64,000 nucleotides of DNA, from contig DLHY01000101.1 in NCBI GenBank assembly GCA_002483445.1, forward strand, positions 33,018 through 97,017. The letters are read 5' to 3'. The notes under the pieces were generated by a model. It did no database searches and had not been told where the DNA came from. It saw only the letters and a program-made list of their open reading frames with translations. Origin of the DNA: Blastocatellia bacterium UBA7656 (GTDB lineage: Bacteria; Acidobacteriota; Blastocatellia; UBA7656). The translations under genes and the position numbers were made by a program. Positions 53,589 through 63,753 of this stretch are shown here, one piece after another; the first letter of the stretch is position 1, and each line of letters starts with the position of its first letter.

Positions 53589-55985
53589 ATGGCGAGGATC
53601 GCCCTACCTGAAATTCTTATTCGGTTCGTCGCTCGCCTATCCTTCGGAGCAAGGCTTCTGCTCGCAGTATGGGTACTCTTCTTCGTACTGGTCGCTTGTA
53701 GTGTGCATGGTTCGTCGACTCCCGTATCAGCCTCGTGGTGGTCATCTGAGACTCCTTATTCGGGATATGTTCTTGACTGGCTGAGTCCCAGCGACCGGAC
53801 AAGTCCTCTCTGGCGCGAACTGCTGATGGCTCAATCGCGAAACATCAGGTCTGACGAATGGGTCTACTTCACTCCGCAGGCATTGAGTCAGCTTTCCCAT
53901 GTTCCTCGATTTCCCGTTGTGAACTCGAACATCTGCGACGGACAGAATATGCTCGTGTTTCCCTACGCCCCGGTCAAACACATCAGCACTCTGGCCCGAC
54001 CCGCTACGTGGGGATACTTCATCTTAGGCGCGCAGCGAGGTCTCGCGTGGCAGTGGTGGTTTCATGTGTTTTCCTGTTTTACGGTTTTATATCTATTGTT
54101 GTGCGTCATTCTCAACGGTCATCATAAGATTGCTGCGTTCGGTGCTTTCTGGTTCTCCGCGTCCGCTTATGTCGTATGCTGGTCGCTGTGGCCTGCATAT
54201 CTGGTCTTTTTCGCTGCTCTCGCTTGCTTGTCCAGCTACCACCTGCTTCGCTCGGATAATCCCAGAACTCAGATGGCAGCGGGCATATCGCTCGGTCTCG
54301 CTCTTCCCGGATTCGTGATGACTATGTATCCGGCCTGGCAGGTTACTATGGGCTATCTCTTTTTGTTTCTCTTCATCGGTCTGGTCTTTAGAGATAAGCT
54401 CTATCGCGCTCTATTTCCGATTTCCAAATATCGCGCGCTTGCATTGGCAGTAGCTCTCACCTTATCGGCGATCATAACGATAGCCTTTATCACAAGCATT
54501 AGGTTTGCTCTCGATTTGATGGCGGCAACCACTTATCCCGCCAAACGAATTTCTTTGGGCGGCGATTATCCTCTCTGGCTGGTTTTCAAAGGCATATACA
54601 ATTTTTTCACAGTCCGTCAGGTGTTTCCCGCGCTGCTGAACGAAACCGAAACATCTTCCTTCTACCACCTGTTTCCTGCATTATTCGCGGCAATCCTGGT
54701 TTCGAAACGATTGATAAAAGGGTTAGGGCCGGTCGGGTGGATGCTTATCATATATATCACAGGCGTTCTTTTGTTTCTCACTGTTGGTGTGACATCGAGT
54801 TTCGCAAGAATCAGTCTGTTGCGATACGTTCTGCCCAGCAGGGCTGATCTCGGCCTGGGCCTTGCTTCGATCATCCTGTGCATCAAGGCTCTTGTCTTGT
54901 CAAAGGAGCTGCGAAAGGATCAAACCAGACGCCTCAACATTGAAGCCATAGTCGGCAGTGCGGCGATGACGCTCGTTTTACTATTTGTCGGGCCAAGCAT
55001 GATGCAGGCAACGAATGGATTTCCGCCAACCTATATAATCGTGCTTGCCTCGTTGCTGGGCGGATTGGCGTCGTTCCTTATGCTGTCGGGCAGGACACGG
55101 AGTTTCTGCGCCATCATGGCAGTCGCTGTCGTTGCAGCCGGAGGTTTCTTCAATCCTCTTTCCACCAATCTCGATCATATCTATAAATCGGAACTCGCCC
55201 GACAAGTCACCAGACTCAATGCAGAGGCCGGGGGCGCTCCGCTGTGGATATGTTATGGGAATACTTATCCGAGCGTGCTGGTTGCGATGCTGGGAGGTCG
55301 GTCCATAGGCGGTGTTCACTGGCCTCCTCAAATGTCTTTTTGGGAAAAGGCGGATCCTGCCGGTCAGTACGAGCGCATCTACAATAACTTTTCACATATC
55401 GAGTTGGCTTATGAGTGGGACGAGCGAAAGATATTGCTGACAGGAACCCAATCCTATGTGGTCAAAATCGGTATTTCACCCGGCAATGCAGTACTGAGGT
55501 CTATGGGCGCTCGCTATGTGCTGGCAATGGGAAAAGCGCAGTCAGAGATAGATCACGCGAAGTTTCCGCTGTTGTACAGATCGGAAAGCGGCAGTTTCGC
55601 GATTTTCGAGATTGCACAAGCTGGTGATGCGAAAACCGAGCAGTCGGCAAACAGGGATGAATTTTATATTGAGGCGACGCCGTGGCTGTTGGGCGCGCTG
55701 GACACAGTGGGTTGCGAGTTTATTTCGGGCTGGGTCTGGGATCAAAGTCATCCTGATTCCTCTGTCACAATCGAGATTCTGGACGGCGAGACTTTGCTCT
55801 CGACTCATAAGGCAGACCTTTTTCGACAGGACGTACTCGTTGCGGGTTTCGGCAGCGGGAAGTATGGCTTCAGGATACCCACTCCGGCGATTATCAAAGA
55901 TGGCCTGCTGCACATGATTCGCGTCCGGGTCGCAGGAAGCGATTATGAACTCATTCGCAGCCCTGTATCTCTCACCTGTCGATAG
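53589..55985 (+). CDS. YfhO-like polytopic membrane protein with C-terminal beta domain
   Basis: The ATG at 53589 (798 residues) is preferred over the adjacent GTG. There are about 12 membrane helices from residue 20 to 520, with a long periplasmic part holding SRNIRSDEWVYFTPQALSQL and PYAPVKHI. The architecture resembles GT-C-type (YfhO/DUF7657) glycosyltransferases that decorate cell-wall polymers. The C-terminal 100 residues form a beta-sandwich (GWVWDQSHPDSSVTIEILDG and FRQDVL). That domain has a clear counterpart at the end of the methyltransferase at 56221. The GT-C activity is inference. A plain membrane anchor is possible. Confidence 0.78.
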   Translation: MARIALPEILIRFVARLSFGARLLLAVWVLFFVLVACSVHGSSTPVSASWWSSETPYSGYVLDWLSPSDRTSPLWRELLMAQSRNIRSDEWVYFTPQALSQLSHVPRFPVVNSNICDGQNMLVFPYAPVKHISTLARPATWGYFILGAQRGLAWQWWFHVFSCFTVLYLLLCVILNGHHKIAAFGAFWFSASAYVVCWSLWPAYLVFFAALACLSSYHLLRSDNPRTQMAAGISLGLALPGFVMTMYPAWQVTMGYLFLFLFIGLVFRDKLYRALFPISKYRALALAVALTLSAIITIAFITSIRFALDLMAATTYPAKRISLGGDYPLWLVFKGIYNFFTVRQVFPALLNETETSSFYHLFPALFAAILVSKRLIKGLGPVGWMLIIYITGVLLFLTVGVTSSFARISLLRYVLPSRADLGLGLASIILCIKALVLSKELRKDQTRRLNIEAIVGSAAMTLVLLFVGPSMMQATNGFPPTYIIVLASLLGGLASFLMLSGRTRSFCAIMAVAVVAAGGFFNPLSTNLDHIYKSELARQVTRLNAEAGGAPLWICYGNTYPSVLVAMLGGRSIGGVHWPPQMSFWEKADPAGQYERIYNNFSHIELAYEWDERKILLTGTQSYVVKIGISPGNAVLRSMGARYVLAMGKAQSEIDHAKFPLLYRSESGSFAIFEIAQAGDAKTEQSANRDEFYIEATPWLLGALDTVGCEFISGWVWDQSHPDSSVTIEILDGETLLSTHKADLFRQDVLVAGFGSGKYGFRIPTPAIIKDGLLHMIRVRVAGSDYELIRSPVSLTCR

Positions 55986-56220
55986 CTGATCTGAAGGTGA
56001 ATATCTCATTGTTGGTCTCTGCTTGTTCGAGCAGAATAGAGCCAGCGGCGGGAGCTATGATAGTATGAAGGCGAATTATGAGAGATCGGCAGTTTGACAC
56101 AGCGAGCGAAACGAGTCGTTGAAGGTGACTGAAAGAATCATCCGACGGATGTCGCTTTCACCTCATCTGCGCGGATGACACGAAGCTCAGTATCCGGTAG
56201 CGCCAGCATGGGTCAGGACG

Positions 56221-57705
56221 ATGGTTACAAATCCTCAAAACACGAACCAGCAAGCAAGACACGCGATCGAGGATGAGATCAAGTCGGACCTCAACCCCTT
56301 CCATCATCTGGTCTGCCTTTCTCAACCTCTCCGAGTTGCGCCTTCCTTCTGGACTCAGCACATCCCGTTTGCAATGTTTTTGATTGATCTTCTTAGGCCG
56401 CGAACCGTCGTGGAGTTGGGAACATTCACCGGGGTATCGTATTGCGCATTCTGTCAGGCGGTAAAAATTCTCGATCTCGACACTCGCTGTTATGCCATCG
56501 ATAACTGGCAGGGAGATCGTCACAACGGTTTCTACGGCGATGAGGTGTTACAGGAACTCAAACAACATCACGACCCGCTGTACGACAGCTTTTCCAAATT
56601 GATTCGAAGCAGTTTTGAAGAAGCTCTGCCTCTCTTCGAAGACCAATCCATCGACCTGTTGCACATAGACGGCTATCACACTTATCAAGCGGTCAAGGCC
56701 GACTTCGATAGCTGGTTGCCCAAGATGAGCGAGCGCGGAGTTGTGCTATTTCATGATACGGAAGTTCGCGAGCGTGACTTCGGAGTCTGGCAACTCTGGC
56801 AGGAATTAAAATCAAAGCACCCGCATTTTGATTTCCTTCACGGATATGGATTAGGGCTGCTGGCCGTTGGGAAATCGCCGCCCGCTGCTTTGCAGAAACT
56901 ATTGAGGGCTTCGGAATCCGAGCGGCATCGGATCAGGGAGTTTTTCCATCAACTAGGTTCCGGTATCGAATCCCCTATCGAATCCGCGCAGGCTGCTCAA
57001 CAAACCCTTGCGGAACTGCATACCAAACTGAAGGAGAAGGAGCAGGAGCTACAAACCATCACATCGCGCTTTGGGGAGAGGGAGGAAGAATCAAGAGTAT
57101 CTGCATATCATTTTGCGAGGCATCGGGAAGAGCTTGAGGCATCGGCTCGCCGTTTGGCGGAAAAAGAACGGGAGGCGCAATCGCTTATCGCCCATTTGGC
57201 CGACAAGGAACGACAGATAGCGAAAATCACCTCTTCATTAGGCTGGCGCGTCCTGAGCCGCTATGGCAGGATCAAGTACAGATACCTTCTGCCTCTTTAT
57301 AAATTGCTGGGTTTGACGCAAGCCTCAAGGAAGATCAGCAACTCATTTTTATTCAATCTCGATACGCTTCTGCCCGAAGAACTGGTGATAGGGAAAGGCA
57401 ATGCGCTATACCTTTCCGGCTGGTGCTTTCACACGATCAAAAAAATCAAGAGGCTGGAAATCATCTTCAATGGCGCGTCTTATCCGGTGAAGAGGTTTCG
57501 ACTGGCGAGGCGCGATGTGATGGACGCTTACTTTCCGAACCTTGACCCGAAAGGTCGCAGCTACCGCAGCGGATTCTGGACTATACTCGCCATACCGCAG
57601 ATAGAGAAAACAGTTGATGCCAGCCTGCAATTGAAAGCCTCGTTCGGCGACCGGAGCGAGATTGTCGAGCAGCTAGGCAAAGTCACGCTCAAGGCAGCAT
57701 ACTGA
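56221..57705 (+). CDS. Methyltransferase with coiled coil and beta domain
   Basis: This 494-residue protein has an N-terminal class I methyltransferase (about 45-220). Motif I is VVELGTFTGVSYCAF, followed by YAIDNWQGD, a DLLHIDGYHTYQAVKADF and a FHDTEVRERDFG, the Methyltransf_24 type related to cephalosporin-hydroxylase-like enzymes. A long coiled coil follows (about 255-345; repeated KEKEQELQ and EKEREAQSL). The last 110 residues form a beta domain: LYLSGWCFHTIKKIKRLEIIF and FRLARRDVMDAYF. It opens a three-gene run with the glycosyltransferase (6 bases apart) and a third methyltransferase. Confidence 0.85.
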   Translation: MVTNPQNTNQQARHAIEDEIKSDLNPFHHLVCLSQPLRVAPSFWTQHIPFAMFLIDLLRPRTVVELGTFTGVSYCAFCQAVKILDLDTRCYAIDNWQGDRHNGFYGDEVLQELKQHHDPLYDSFSKLIRSSFEEALPLFEDQSIDLLHIDGYHTYQAVKADFDSWLPKMSERGVVLFHDTEVRERDFGVWQLWQELKSKHPHFDFLHGYGLGLLAVGKSPPAALQKLLRASESERHRIREFFHQLGSGIESPIESAQAAQQTLAELHTKLKEKEQELQTITSRFGEREEESRVSAYHFARHREELEASARRLAEKEREAQSLIAHLADKERQIAKITSSLGWRVLSRYGRIKYRYLLPLYKLLGLTQASRKISNSFLFNLDTLLPEELVIGKGNALYLSGWCFHTIKKIKRLEIIFNGASYPVKRFRLARRDVMDAYFPNLDPKGRSYRSGFWTILAIPQIEKTVDASLQLKASFGDRSEIVEQLGKVTLKAAY

Positions 57706-57711
57706 ATCGAG

Positions 57712-60054
57712 ATGTCACAGAGCAAGCTTTCCACCACCACCGACGACGAGCCGCTCGTTGCAATATGCATGGCGACCTATAACCCGCCTATGGAGTTGTT
57801 CGTCCGACAAATCCAATCCATAATCGATCAAAATTATTCGCGCTGGGTTTGTATCATAAGCGATGACAATTCCAACACGGACGCGCTCGAACAGATGCGA
57901 AGCGCCATCTCACAGGATGAAAGATTCACGCTTCGCCCGTCGCAGTCAAGACTCGGATTCTATCGCAATTTTGAAAGATGTTTGAGGCTCGCTCCGCAGG
58001 AAGCGGAACTGATCGCGCTTTCAGATCACGACGACCGCTGGCACACGGATAAACTCGATACGCTGGTTTCGAGTCTCAAGGACGGCGCAGTATTGGCCTA
58101 CAGTGATATGAATATTGTGGATGTTGAAGGGCGTCTTTTGGCGAATACTTACTGGACTACCCGGCCCAATAACTACAAAAATTTTGCGTCGCTCATTATG
58201 GCCAACACCGTGACCGGAGCAGCTTCAATGTTTCGGAGAGAGTTGTTGAGCTATGCGCTTCCATTCCCTGAAAGAATCGGAGAGGCTTATCATGATCACT
58301 GGATAGCCTGCGTGGCCCTTGCCCTTGGCGAGATAGCTTATGTGGATCGCTCGCTTTATGACTACGTTCAACACCAGAACAACGTCATAGGACACTTTGC
58401 GCCCGTCAGGGAAAGTTTTGCCAAAAAAAACCTGAGACTGCTGACACATCCCGGCGGGGCGAGAGATATGGTTCTCAGAAACCTGTCCCAATGGCGAGCC
58501 ATCTACCTTTATGATCTGATGAGGCTGAAGATGCTCGTCAGTGTAATCGAGTTGCGCTGCGGGGAGCGCCTGAACAAGGAAAAGAAGAGAGTCCTGCGGC
58601 GCATCGCCCGCCTTGATGATTCCATTGTTGCTGAAACGTGGCTGGCTCTTCGAAGCCTCAAGAACTGGGGCCGAACCAGCGAAACTATCGGGGCTGAAAA
58701 CTCGTTGTTGAGGGCGCTTGTCTGGCGTAAGTACACGAGTTTCAGATCGTGGCTGCCTTTGGGCGGCTTTACAGGTCGGGGCCATATCACGAACAAACTT
58801 CCTCAGGCGGGAGCTTCGCCGCCGCTTCAGTCATCGGAGTCATCATCCCGCCTTGAGCGAGTTGAAATCATTGAGCAGAAGATAGCGCCGCTATCGCTCG
58901 ATGTTTCTCCGTCTGCGCCCCGGCGCGTCAATCTCCTCATTCCTACTGTCGACCTGAAATACTTCTTTGGCGGCTATATAACCAAGCTCAATCTTGCGCG
59001 GCATCTCACCGAGGCGGGATTTCGAGTCCGCATCGTCATAGTTGATTATTGCGAGTATATGCCTTCGGTGTGGAAGCAGCAGCTTCGCGCTTTTGACGGT
59101 CTCGATCATCTGCTCGATCATGTCGAGATGGCTTACTGCTTCGACCGCTCCCAGCCGCTTGAGGTCAGCGCGCAGGACTCATTCATAGCGACTACGTGGT
59201 GGACGGCGCACATCGCGCACTGTGCTGCGAAGGATTTGAAAAAGAATAAGTTCATCTATCTGATTCAGGAGTACGAGCCATTCACCTTCGAGATGGGGAG
59301 CTTTGCGGCGCTGGCCAATGAGACATACACCTTTCCTCACTGCGCCATCTTTTCGACAGAATTCCTGCGCGAGTATTTCAGAGAGAACTGCCTCGGCGTC
59401 TTTTCCGAAAACCTGGAGACGGGTGAGGCCGACTCCGTATCGTTCCAAAACACCATAACCGCGGTTGGCGAAATAGAGGTGGAAGACATAGCGAGGCGCT
59501 CTCCCAAGAAACTGCTTATGTACGCGAGACCTGAAGCGCACGCTGCGCGCAATATGTTCGAGATGGCTGTGCTTGCACTTTCATCTGCGGTCAGAAGCGG
59601 CTGCTTCACGGGCGATTGGGAATTTCGAGGGATCGGCACAGTTGATGCCTCGTCGCGAATCAAGCTGGCCGATGATGTGTGGTTGCATCTGTTGCCGCGT
59701 CAAAGCCAGGAGACATACAAAGAGGTGCTCAGGTCTCACGATCTCGGCCTGAGTTTGATGTACACGCCTCATCCGAGCCTTGTTCCCATCGAGATGGCTG
59801 CAGCGGGTATGTTAGTAGTGACGAATACCTATGCCAACAAGACGAAGGAGAAACTGAAAACGATTTCGTCGAACCTGATAGCCGTCGAACCGACGATGAA
59901 AGCCATCGCCGATGGCTTAAAGGAAGCAGCAGTCAACATTGAAGACTATCAGAGGCGCGTCGAAGGATCGCGAGTCGAGTGGGCTACAAGTTGGGATCGC
60001 GCGCTTGGCGGCAGCGTGATGGCGAAGATCAAAGAGTTCATCCAGTCCATCTGA
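57712..60054 (+). CDS. Two-domain glycosyltransferase (GT2 plus GT4/WsaF-like)
   Basis: This 780-residue protein has an N-terminal GT2 domain (about 12-260) with VAICMATYNPP, ISDDNSN and the metal motif LSDHDDRW, and a C-terminal GT4 domain (about 405-775) of the WsaF rhamnosyltransferase type: FFGGYITKLNLARHLTEAGF, TTWWTAHIA, YLIQEYEPFTFEMG and GLSLMYTPHPSLVPIEMAAAG. Such fusions build linear or branched rhamnose-rich chains in one polypeptide. It is cytosolic. It starts 6 bases after the previous gene and is in the same operon as the methyltransferase that follows. Confidence 0.9.
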   Translation: MSQSKLSTTTDDEPLVAICMATYNPPMELFVRQIQSIIDQNYSRWVCIISDDNSNTDALEQMRSAISQDERFTLRPSQSRLGFYRNFERCLRLAPQEAELIALSDHDDRWHTDKLDTLVSSLKDGAVLAYSDMNIVDVEGRLLANTYWTTRPNNYKNFASLIMANTVTGAASMFRRELLSYALPFPERIGEAYHDHWIACVALALGEIAYVDRSLYDYVQHQNNVIGHFAPVRESFAKKNLRLLTHPGGARDMVLRNLSQWRAIYLYDLMRLKMLVSVIELRCGERLNKEKKRVLRRIARLDDSIVAETWLALRSLKNWGRTSETIGAENSLLRALVWRKYTSFRSWLPLGGFTGRGHITNKLPQAGASPPLQSSESSSRLERVEIIEQKIAPLSLDVSPSAPRRVNLLIPTVDLKYFFGGYITKLNLARHLTEAGFRVRIVIVDYCEYMPSVWKQQLRAFDGLDHLLDHVEMAYCFDRSQPLEVSAQDSFIATTWWTAHIAHCAAKDLKKNKFIYLIQEYEPFTFEMGSFAALANETYTFPHCAIFSTEFLREYFRENCLGVFSENLETGEADSVSFQNTITAVGEIEVEDIARRSPKKLLMYARPEAHAARNMFEMAVLALSSAVRSGCFTGDWEFRGIGTVDASSRIKLADDVWLHLLPRQSQETYKEVLRSHDLGLSLMYTPHPSLVPIEMAAAGMLVVTNTYANKTKEKLKTISSNLIAVEPTMKAIADGLKEAAVNIEDYQRRVEGSRVEWATSWDRALGGSVMAKIKEFIQSI

Positions 60055-60087
60055 TTGCTGATCACTCATCGAGTGAAAGTTCCGGCG

Positions 60088-60888
60088 ATGCTTTTCAAAC
60101 ATATATTCAAACTAATATCGAAGGAGATAGTGAGGGACGGACTTCATCTGATCCGAAAGCGCAAACTGCCGAGGGGGATGCTACGGGGCGATTGCCATTT
60201 GGGATATTGCCCTATTTGTCAGGCGCGCACGGTATTTATAGAAAGAGATGAATGGCTCAGAGATAATTATCATTGCATCCGCTGCGCGAGCATACCGCGC
60301 TGGCGAGCGATCATTTACGCGCTTGAGACGCACTGCCCCGACTGGCGCAAAGGCCGCATTCATGAATCTTCTCCAGGGGGAACTTCTTCAGAGAAGCTGG
60401 AGCGAGAGTGCCTCGATTACGTTGCAACGCATTTCTTTGCTGATACTCCTGCTGGTCAAATGAAATACGGCTATCGCTCGGAGAATCTTGAGCGTCAGAC
60501 GTTCGAGGATGAGGAGTTCGATCTCGTAATCACACAGGATGTATTCGAACACGTACTCAATCCCGCGCTTGCATTCAAAGAAGTCGCCCGGACATTGAAA
60601 CCCGGCGGCGCTCATGTCTTTACTGTGCCGTGGTATTACTGGAAAAAGACCTTTGTCCGCGCAGTGCAGGAGAATGGAGATATCCGCCATCTTGCGGAGC
60701 CGGATTATCACGGCAATCCTATCGATGCGAGCGGGTCTTTAGTAGTGACCGAATGGGGCGCGGATATTTGCGATTTTATTTATCAGCATTCAGGTCTGAC
60801 GACGACTGTGCTTCGGATCAAGGATCGATACCGGGGCATCGACGGCGAGTTCATCGAGGTCTTTATCAGCCGTAAGCCGAAAGAGTGA
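60088..60888 (+). CDS. Zinc-ribbon methyltransferase
   Basis: The ATG at 60088 gives 266 residues; a TTG at 60055, directly after the preceding stop, is the alternative. Two CxxC motifs (CPIC, CIRC) form an N-terminal zinc ribbon. The methyltransferase core has the unusual motif I IHESSPGGTSSEKL, then FDLVITQDVFEHVLNPALAF and RTLKPGGAHVFTVPWYY. This pairing is known among surface-glycan methyltransferases. No close functional family can be named. It ends the glycosyltransferase run. Confidence 0.84.
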   Translation: MLFKHIFKLISKEIVRDGLHLIRKRKLPRGMLRGDCHLGYCPICQARTVFIERDEWLRDNYHCIRCASIPRWRAIIYALETHCPDWRKGRIHESSPGGTSSEKLERECLDYVATHFFADTPAGQMKYGYRSENLERQTFEDEEFDLVITQDVFEHVLNPALAFKEVARTLKPGGAHVFTVPWYYWKKTFVRAVQENGDIRHLAEPDYHGNPIDASGSLVVTEWGADICDFIYQHSGLTTTVLRIKDRYRGIDGEFIEVFISRKPKE

Positions 60889-60938
60889 AACTCGAATAGC
60901 AGGACACAGGGGAATAGTAATCCGGCAGTCGTTGAGCT

Positions 60939-61640
60939 TCAAAAAAGCATCAGCGCGGGCGGAGAGGTATTGAAGAGAGTCTCCCGGACGTAAAGGATCG
61001 AATGAGGATTCCGGGATTCTTCTTCACTGAGCAGTCCGAGAGCTTCGAAAAACAAAGCTCGCGCACTCTCCGCTGTCGCTGAACGGGCGGAGATTCTTTC
61101 ATGCTCGACTACCACTTTCAACAAACCGCCAGCAGGAGCCTTGACGTACCCGACTGGTCGCTCAGTGAAAAACTCTGTCGAAAGATCAGCAGGCTGTCTT
61201 GAACTGGTCTCGCTTACAAGAACTTCCGCCGCTAGGCCCTGCGGCCCGGAGGAGGTAACGGATACTTGCAACTCACCAGCTTTTTCTTCATCAGCGCGAG
61301 CTGCTATTTCAATTTCTTCGTAGTCCACCGGCAGTCCGAGAACATTTGTTCCCGTGGCTATCACTCGCGAGTTGACGTTCATATCGAAAAAATAAACCGC
61401 TCTTTCTTCGCCGTGAAGGATGTAAGCGCGGTAATTGATCTGATCATACTCGGGCAGCGGAAGCCTCCCCGCTTTTATATCTTCGTTTTTGAAAGCCACT
61501 GCCGATATGAACGCACTTGAGCTATCGTTGATGATCACCAAATCAAGTTCGAACTGCTCCGGCACTATGGGGCGCAATCTTTCGGGCGGCACCGCATAGT
61601 TGATGAACATCATGTCGCGCATCTTTATCTGTATGTGCAT
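60939..61640 (-). CDS. DUF2071 (YqjF-like) protein
   Basis: This 233-residue protein has the DUF2071 opening MRDMMFINYAVPPERLRPIVPEQF and the conserved YRAYILHGEERAVYFFDMNVNS, with structural likeness to acetoacetate decarboxylase (about 20-200). Function is unknown; catalysis by a Schiff-base lysine is not evident here. GGGAGGCGAT precedes the ATG. It lies downstream of feoB on the same strand and could be weakly cotranscribed with it, though a 109-base gap separates them. Confidence 0.86.
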   Translation of the reverse strand: MHIQIKMRDMMFINYAVPPERLRPIVPEQFELDLVIINDSSSAFISAVAFKNEDIKAGRLPLPEYDQINYRAYILHGEERAVYFFDMNVNSRVIATGTNVLGLPVDYEEIEIAARADEEKAGELQVSVTSSGPQGLAAEVLVSETSSRQPADLSTEFFTERPVGYVKAPAGGLLKVVVEHERISARSATAESARALFFEALGLLSEEESRNPHSILYVRETLFNTSPPALMLF

Positions 61641-61749
61641 ATCGCCTCCCGTAAGGCGCGTTTCATAACGAGTATGCTACGGCAGGCTGTCGGATACAAG
61701 ACAGGATGAGAAGAAGCGGAAGGCTTGATGGATTTACAAATCGCGGGGC

Positions 61750-63753
61750 TTACTCAATGCCAACCAGTCGCAAGCCCTGCACCACGGCGGAAGAAAGCAG
61801 GTATCCCAGTCCTGTGTAAAAGAGCAGTTGCAGTCCGGCCATTTTCCATGAGCCGGTTTCGCTCTTCACCACCGCGACTGTCGAGAGGCACTGAAGCGAA
61901 AAGAAGAAAAACACGATCAGTCCCAGAATGCTCGATGTCGTAAAAACCCGCTGCGAGGTGCCTGCAAAGGTCGCCGAACGAATGTTTTCTAAAAGCCCTG
62001 CCTGCTGATTTTCCCCATCATCGGCAACATGAAAAACTATCGCCATCGTGCTGACGAATACTTCCCGCGCCGCGAAAGCCGAAATCAACCCGACACCGAC
62101 TCGCCAGTCGACTCCCATAGGCTTGAGCGCAGGCTCTATAGTCTGTCCTATCCCGGCGGCGAAGGAGTGATCGAGATCGCTCGCCGTCACGAGTGCCGGT
62201 CGCGCGCCGCTTTCCGAAACCGGCTGGCGCGCTCCCGGCCCGAAATTCGACAGCAGCCACAAAAACGCCGAGATCAAAACTATCGGCATCCCGGCTTTCT
62301 TCAGATAAGCAGCCGAACGACTCCATGTGATTCGAAGAGTCGGCTTGATGAGCGGCTTGCGATAGAGCGGCATCTCCATCGCAAGCATAGATGACGACTG
62401 CTTGCGCAAAACGAAGCGGCCTATCAACCCGGCGGTCAGCGCGCCTACGAGCAGGCTCGAAATGTAAATCCCGGCAAGCACTAACCCCGCCCTGCCTGCC
62501 TTGCCCGGAAGCAGCGCAGCAAGCAGCAGAGCGTAAACCGGCAGCCTCGCGCTGCAACTCATCAACGGAATTATCCAGATCGTGAGCAGCCTCTCGCGCC
62601 GTTGCGGGATCGTGCGCGCTGCAAGCACCGCAGGAATGGCGCAGGCAAACCCGCTCAACATCGGCACGAACGAACGCCCATGCAATCCGAGGCGCGAAAG
62701 CGGACGGTCGACGAGAGCCGCTCCTCGCGCGAGATAGCCCGAATCTTCGAGCAGAGTCATCAGGAAAAACAGAATGATTATCTGAGGAAAGAAGACTGCG
62801 ACTGATCCGACTCCGCCTATCAGTCCTTCAGCGATGAATCGCGACAGCGCGCCTTCAGGCAACAGGCGAAGCGCGAGCGCACCCGTTTGCGCAAAGCCCC
62901 ACTCGACGAAATCCATAAACGGCTGCGCCGCCCAGAAGATCGATGCGAAAAGCGCGACGAGAATGGTGAAGAAAATCGGGAAGCCGAGATAGCGATTCAG
63001 CACGATGCGATCAATCCGCTCGGTCATCGAGTCAGCCGCAACAACCAGAGGGCGACTCTTTTTTATCGCGCCGCTCAGGTCGAGAAGATGACGAATCTCG
63101 CGATACGCCGCCACAGGTTCATCCGGTATCCGCGCAAGCGCCGAGTCCTCTGTCACAGGCTTTTCGATTTCGCGGCGCAGAGTCGAGATGACCTCTTCAG
63201 CCCCCCACCCTGTTCTGCCATCGACACAGACGACCGGAACGCCGAGAGCTTCGGCCAGTTTATTCGCGCTTATCGATTGCCCGCTGCGGGCGAGCATATC
63301 CATCATCGTGAGAGCCAGCACCAGAGGCTTTCCGCGACGCGCAGTGAATGAGGCGAATTTCAAATGCCTCTCAAGCTGAGTTGAATCGACTACCGCGATG
63401 ATCGCATCAGGATGGATCGAAGGGTGACGGCCTTCGAGCACCTGGCAGGAAAGCTCTTCTTCGGGAGAGGCAGCTCGCGCGCTGTGAACTCCGGGCAGAT
63501 CGATGAGCGTCATCTCCGGCCCGAATTCGGCGCGGGTGCGGCCTCGCGATATGGTCACGGTCACGCCGGGATAGTTGGCTGTGTGAAAGCTGCCGCCGGT
63601 GAGCGCGTTCATAAGCGCGGTCTTGCCCGCGTTCGGCACTCCCGCAAGACAAGCCGTCAAGGGCTTCGCTTTCTGATCCCGTTTCGATTCGGGTTCTGCC
63701 TCGTCAGGAGCCTCGCTCGGAGTGACGGTGCCTGCTAATGAATTTTTATCCAC
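61750..63753 (-). CDS. feoB: Ferrous iron transporter FeoB
   Basis: The GTG at 63753, overlapping the end of feoA by 19 bases, gives 667 residues starting at VDKNSLAG. A longer frame to 63885 is an artefact of the feoA frame. The N-terminal G domain has G1 GVPNAGKTALMNALTG (about 33-48) and switch TANYPGVTVTISRGR, and G3 DLPGVHSA. The membrane part has the two Gate repeats (GFACAIPAVLAARTIPQRRERLL and FAAREVFVSTMAIVF). It imports Fe(II) across the inner membrane with FeoA. No separate FeoC is seen. Confidence 0.95.
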   Translation of the reverse strand: MDKNSLAGTVTPSEAPDEAEPESKRDQKAKPLTACLAGVPNAGKTALMNALTGGSFHTANYPGVTVTISRGRTRAEFGPEMTLIDLPGVHSARAASPEEELSCQVLEGRHPSIHPDAIIAVVDSTQLERHLKFASFTARRGKPLVLALTMMDMLARSGQSISANKLAEALGVPVVCVDGRTGWGAEEVISTLRREIEKPVTEDSALARIPDEPVAAYREIRHLLDLSGAIKKSRPLVVAADSMTERIDRIVLNRYLGFPIFFTILVALFASIFWAAQPFMDFVEWGFAQTGALALRLLPEGALSRFIAEGLIGGVGSVAVFFPQIIILFFLMTLLEDSGYLARGAALVDRPLSRLGLHGRSFVPMLSGFACAIPAVLAARTIPQRRERLLTIWIIPLMSCSARLPVYALLLAALLPGKAGRAGLVLAGIYISSLLVGALTAGLIGRFVLRKQSSSMLAMEMPLYRKPLIKPTLRITWSRSAAYLKKAGMPIVLISAFLWLLSNFGPGARQPVSESGARPALVTASDLDHSFAAGIGQTIEPALKPMGVDWRVGVGLISAFAAREVFVSTMAIVFHVADDGENQQAGLLENIRSATFAGTSQRVFTTSSILGLIVFFFFSLQCLSTVAVVKSETGSWKMAGLQLLFYTGLGYLLSSAVVQGLRLVGIE

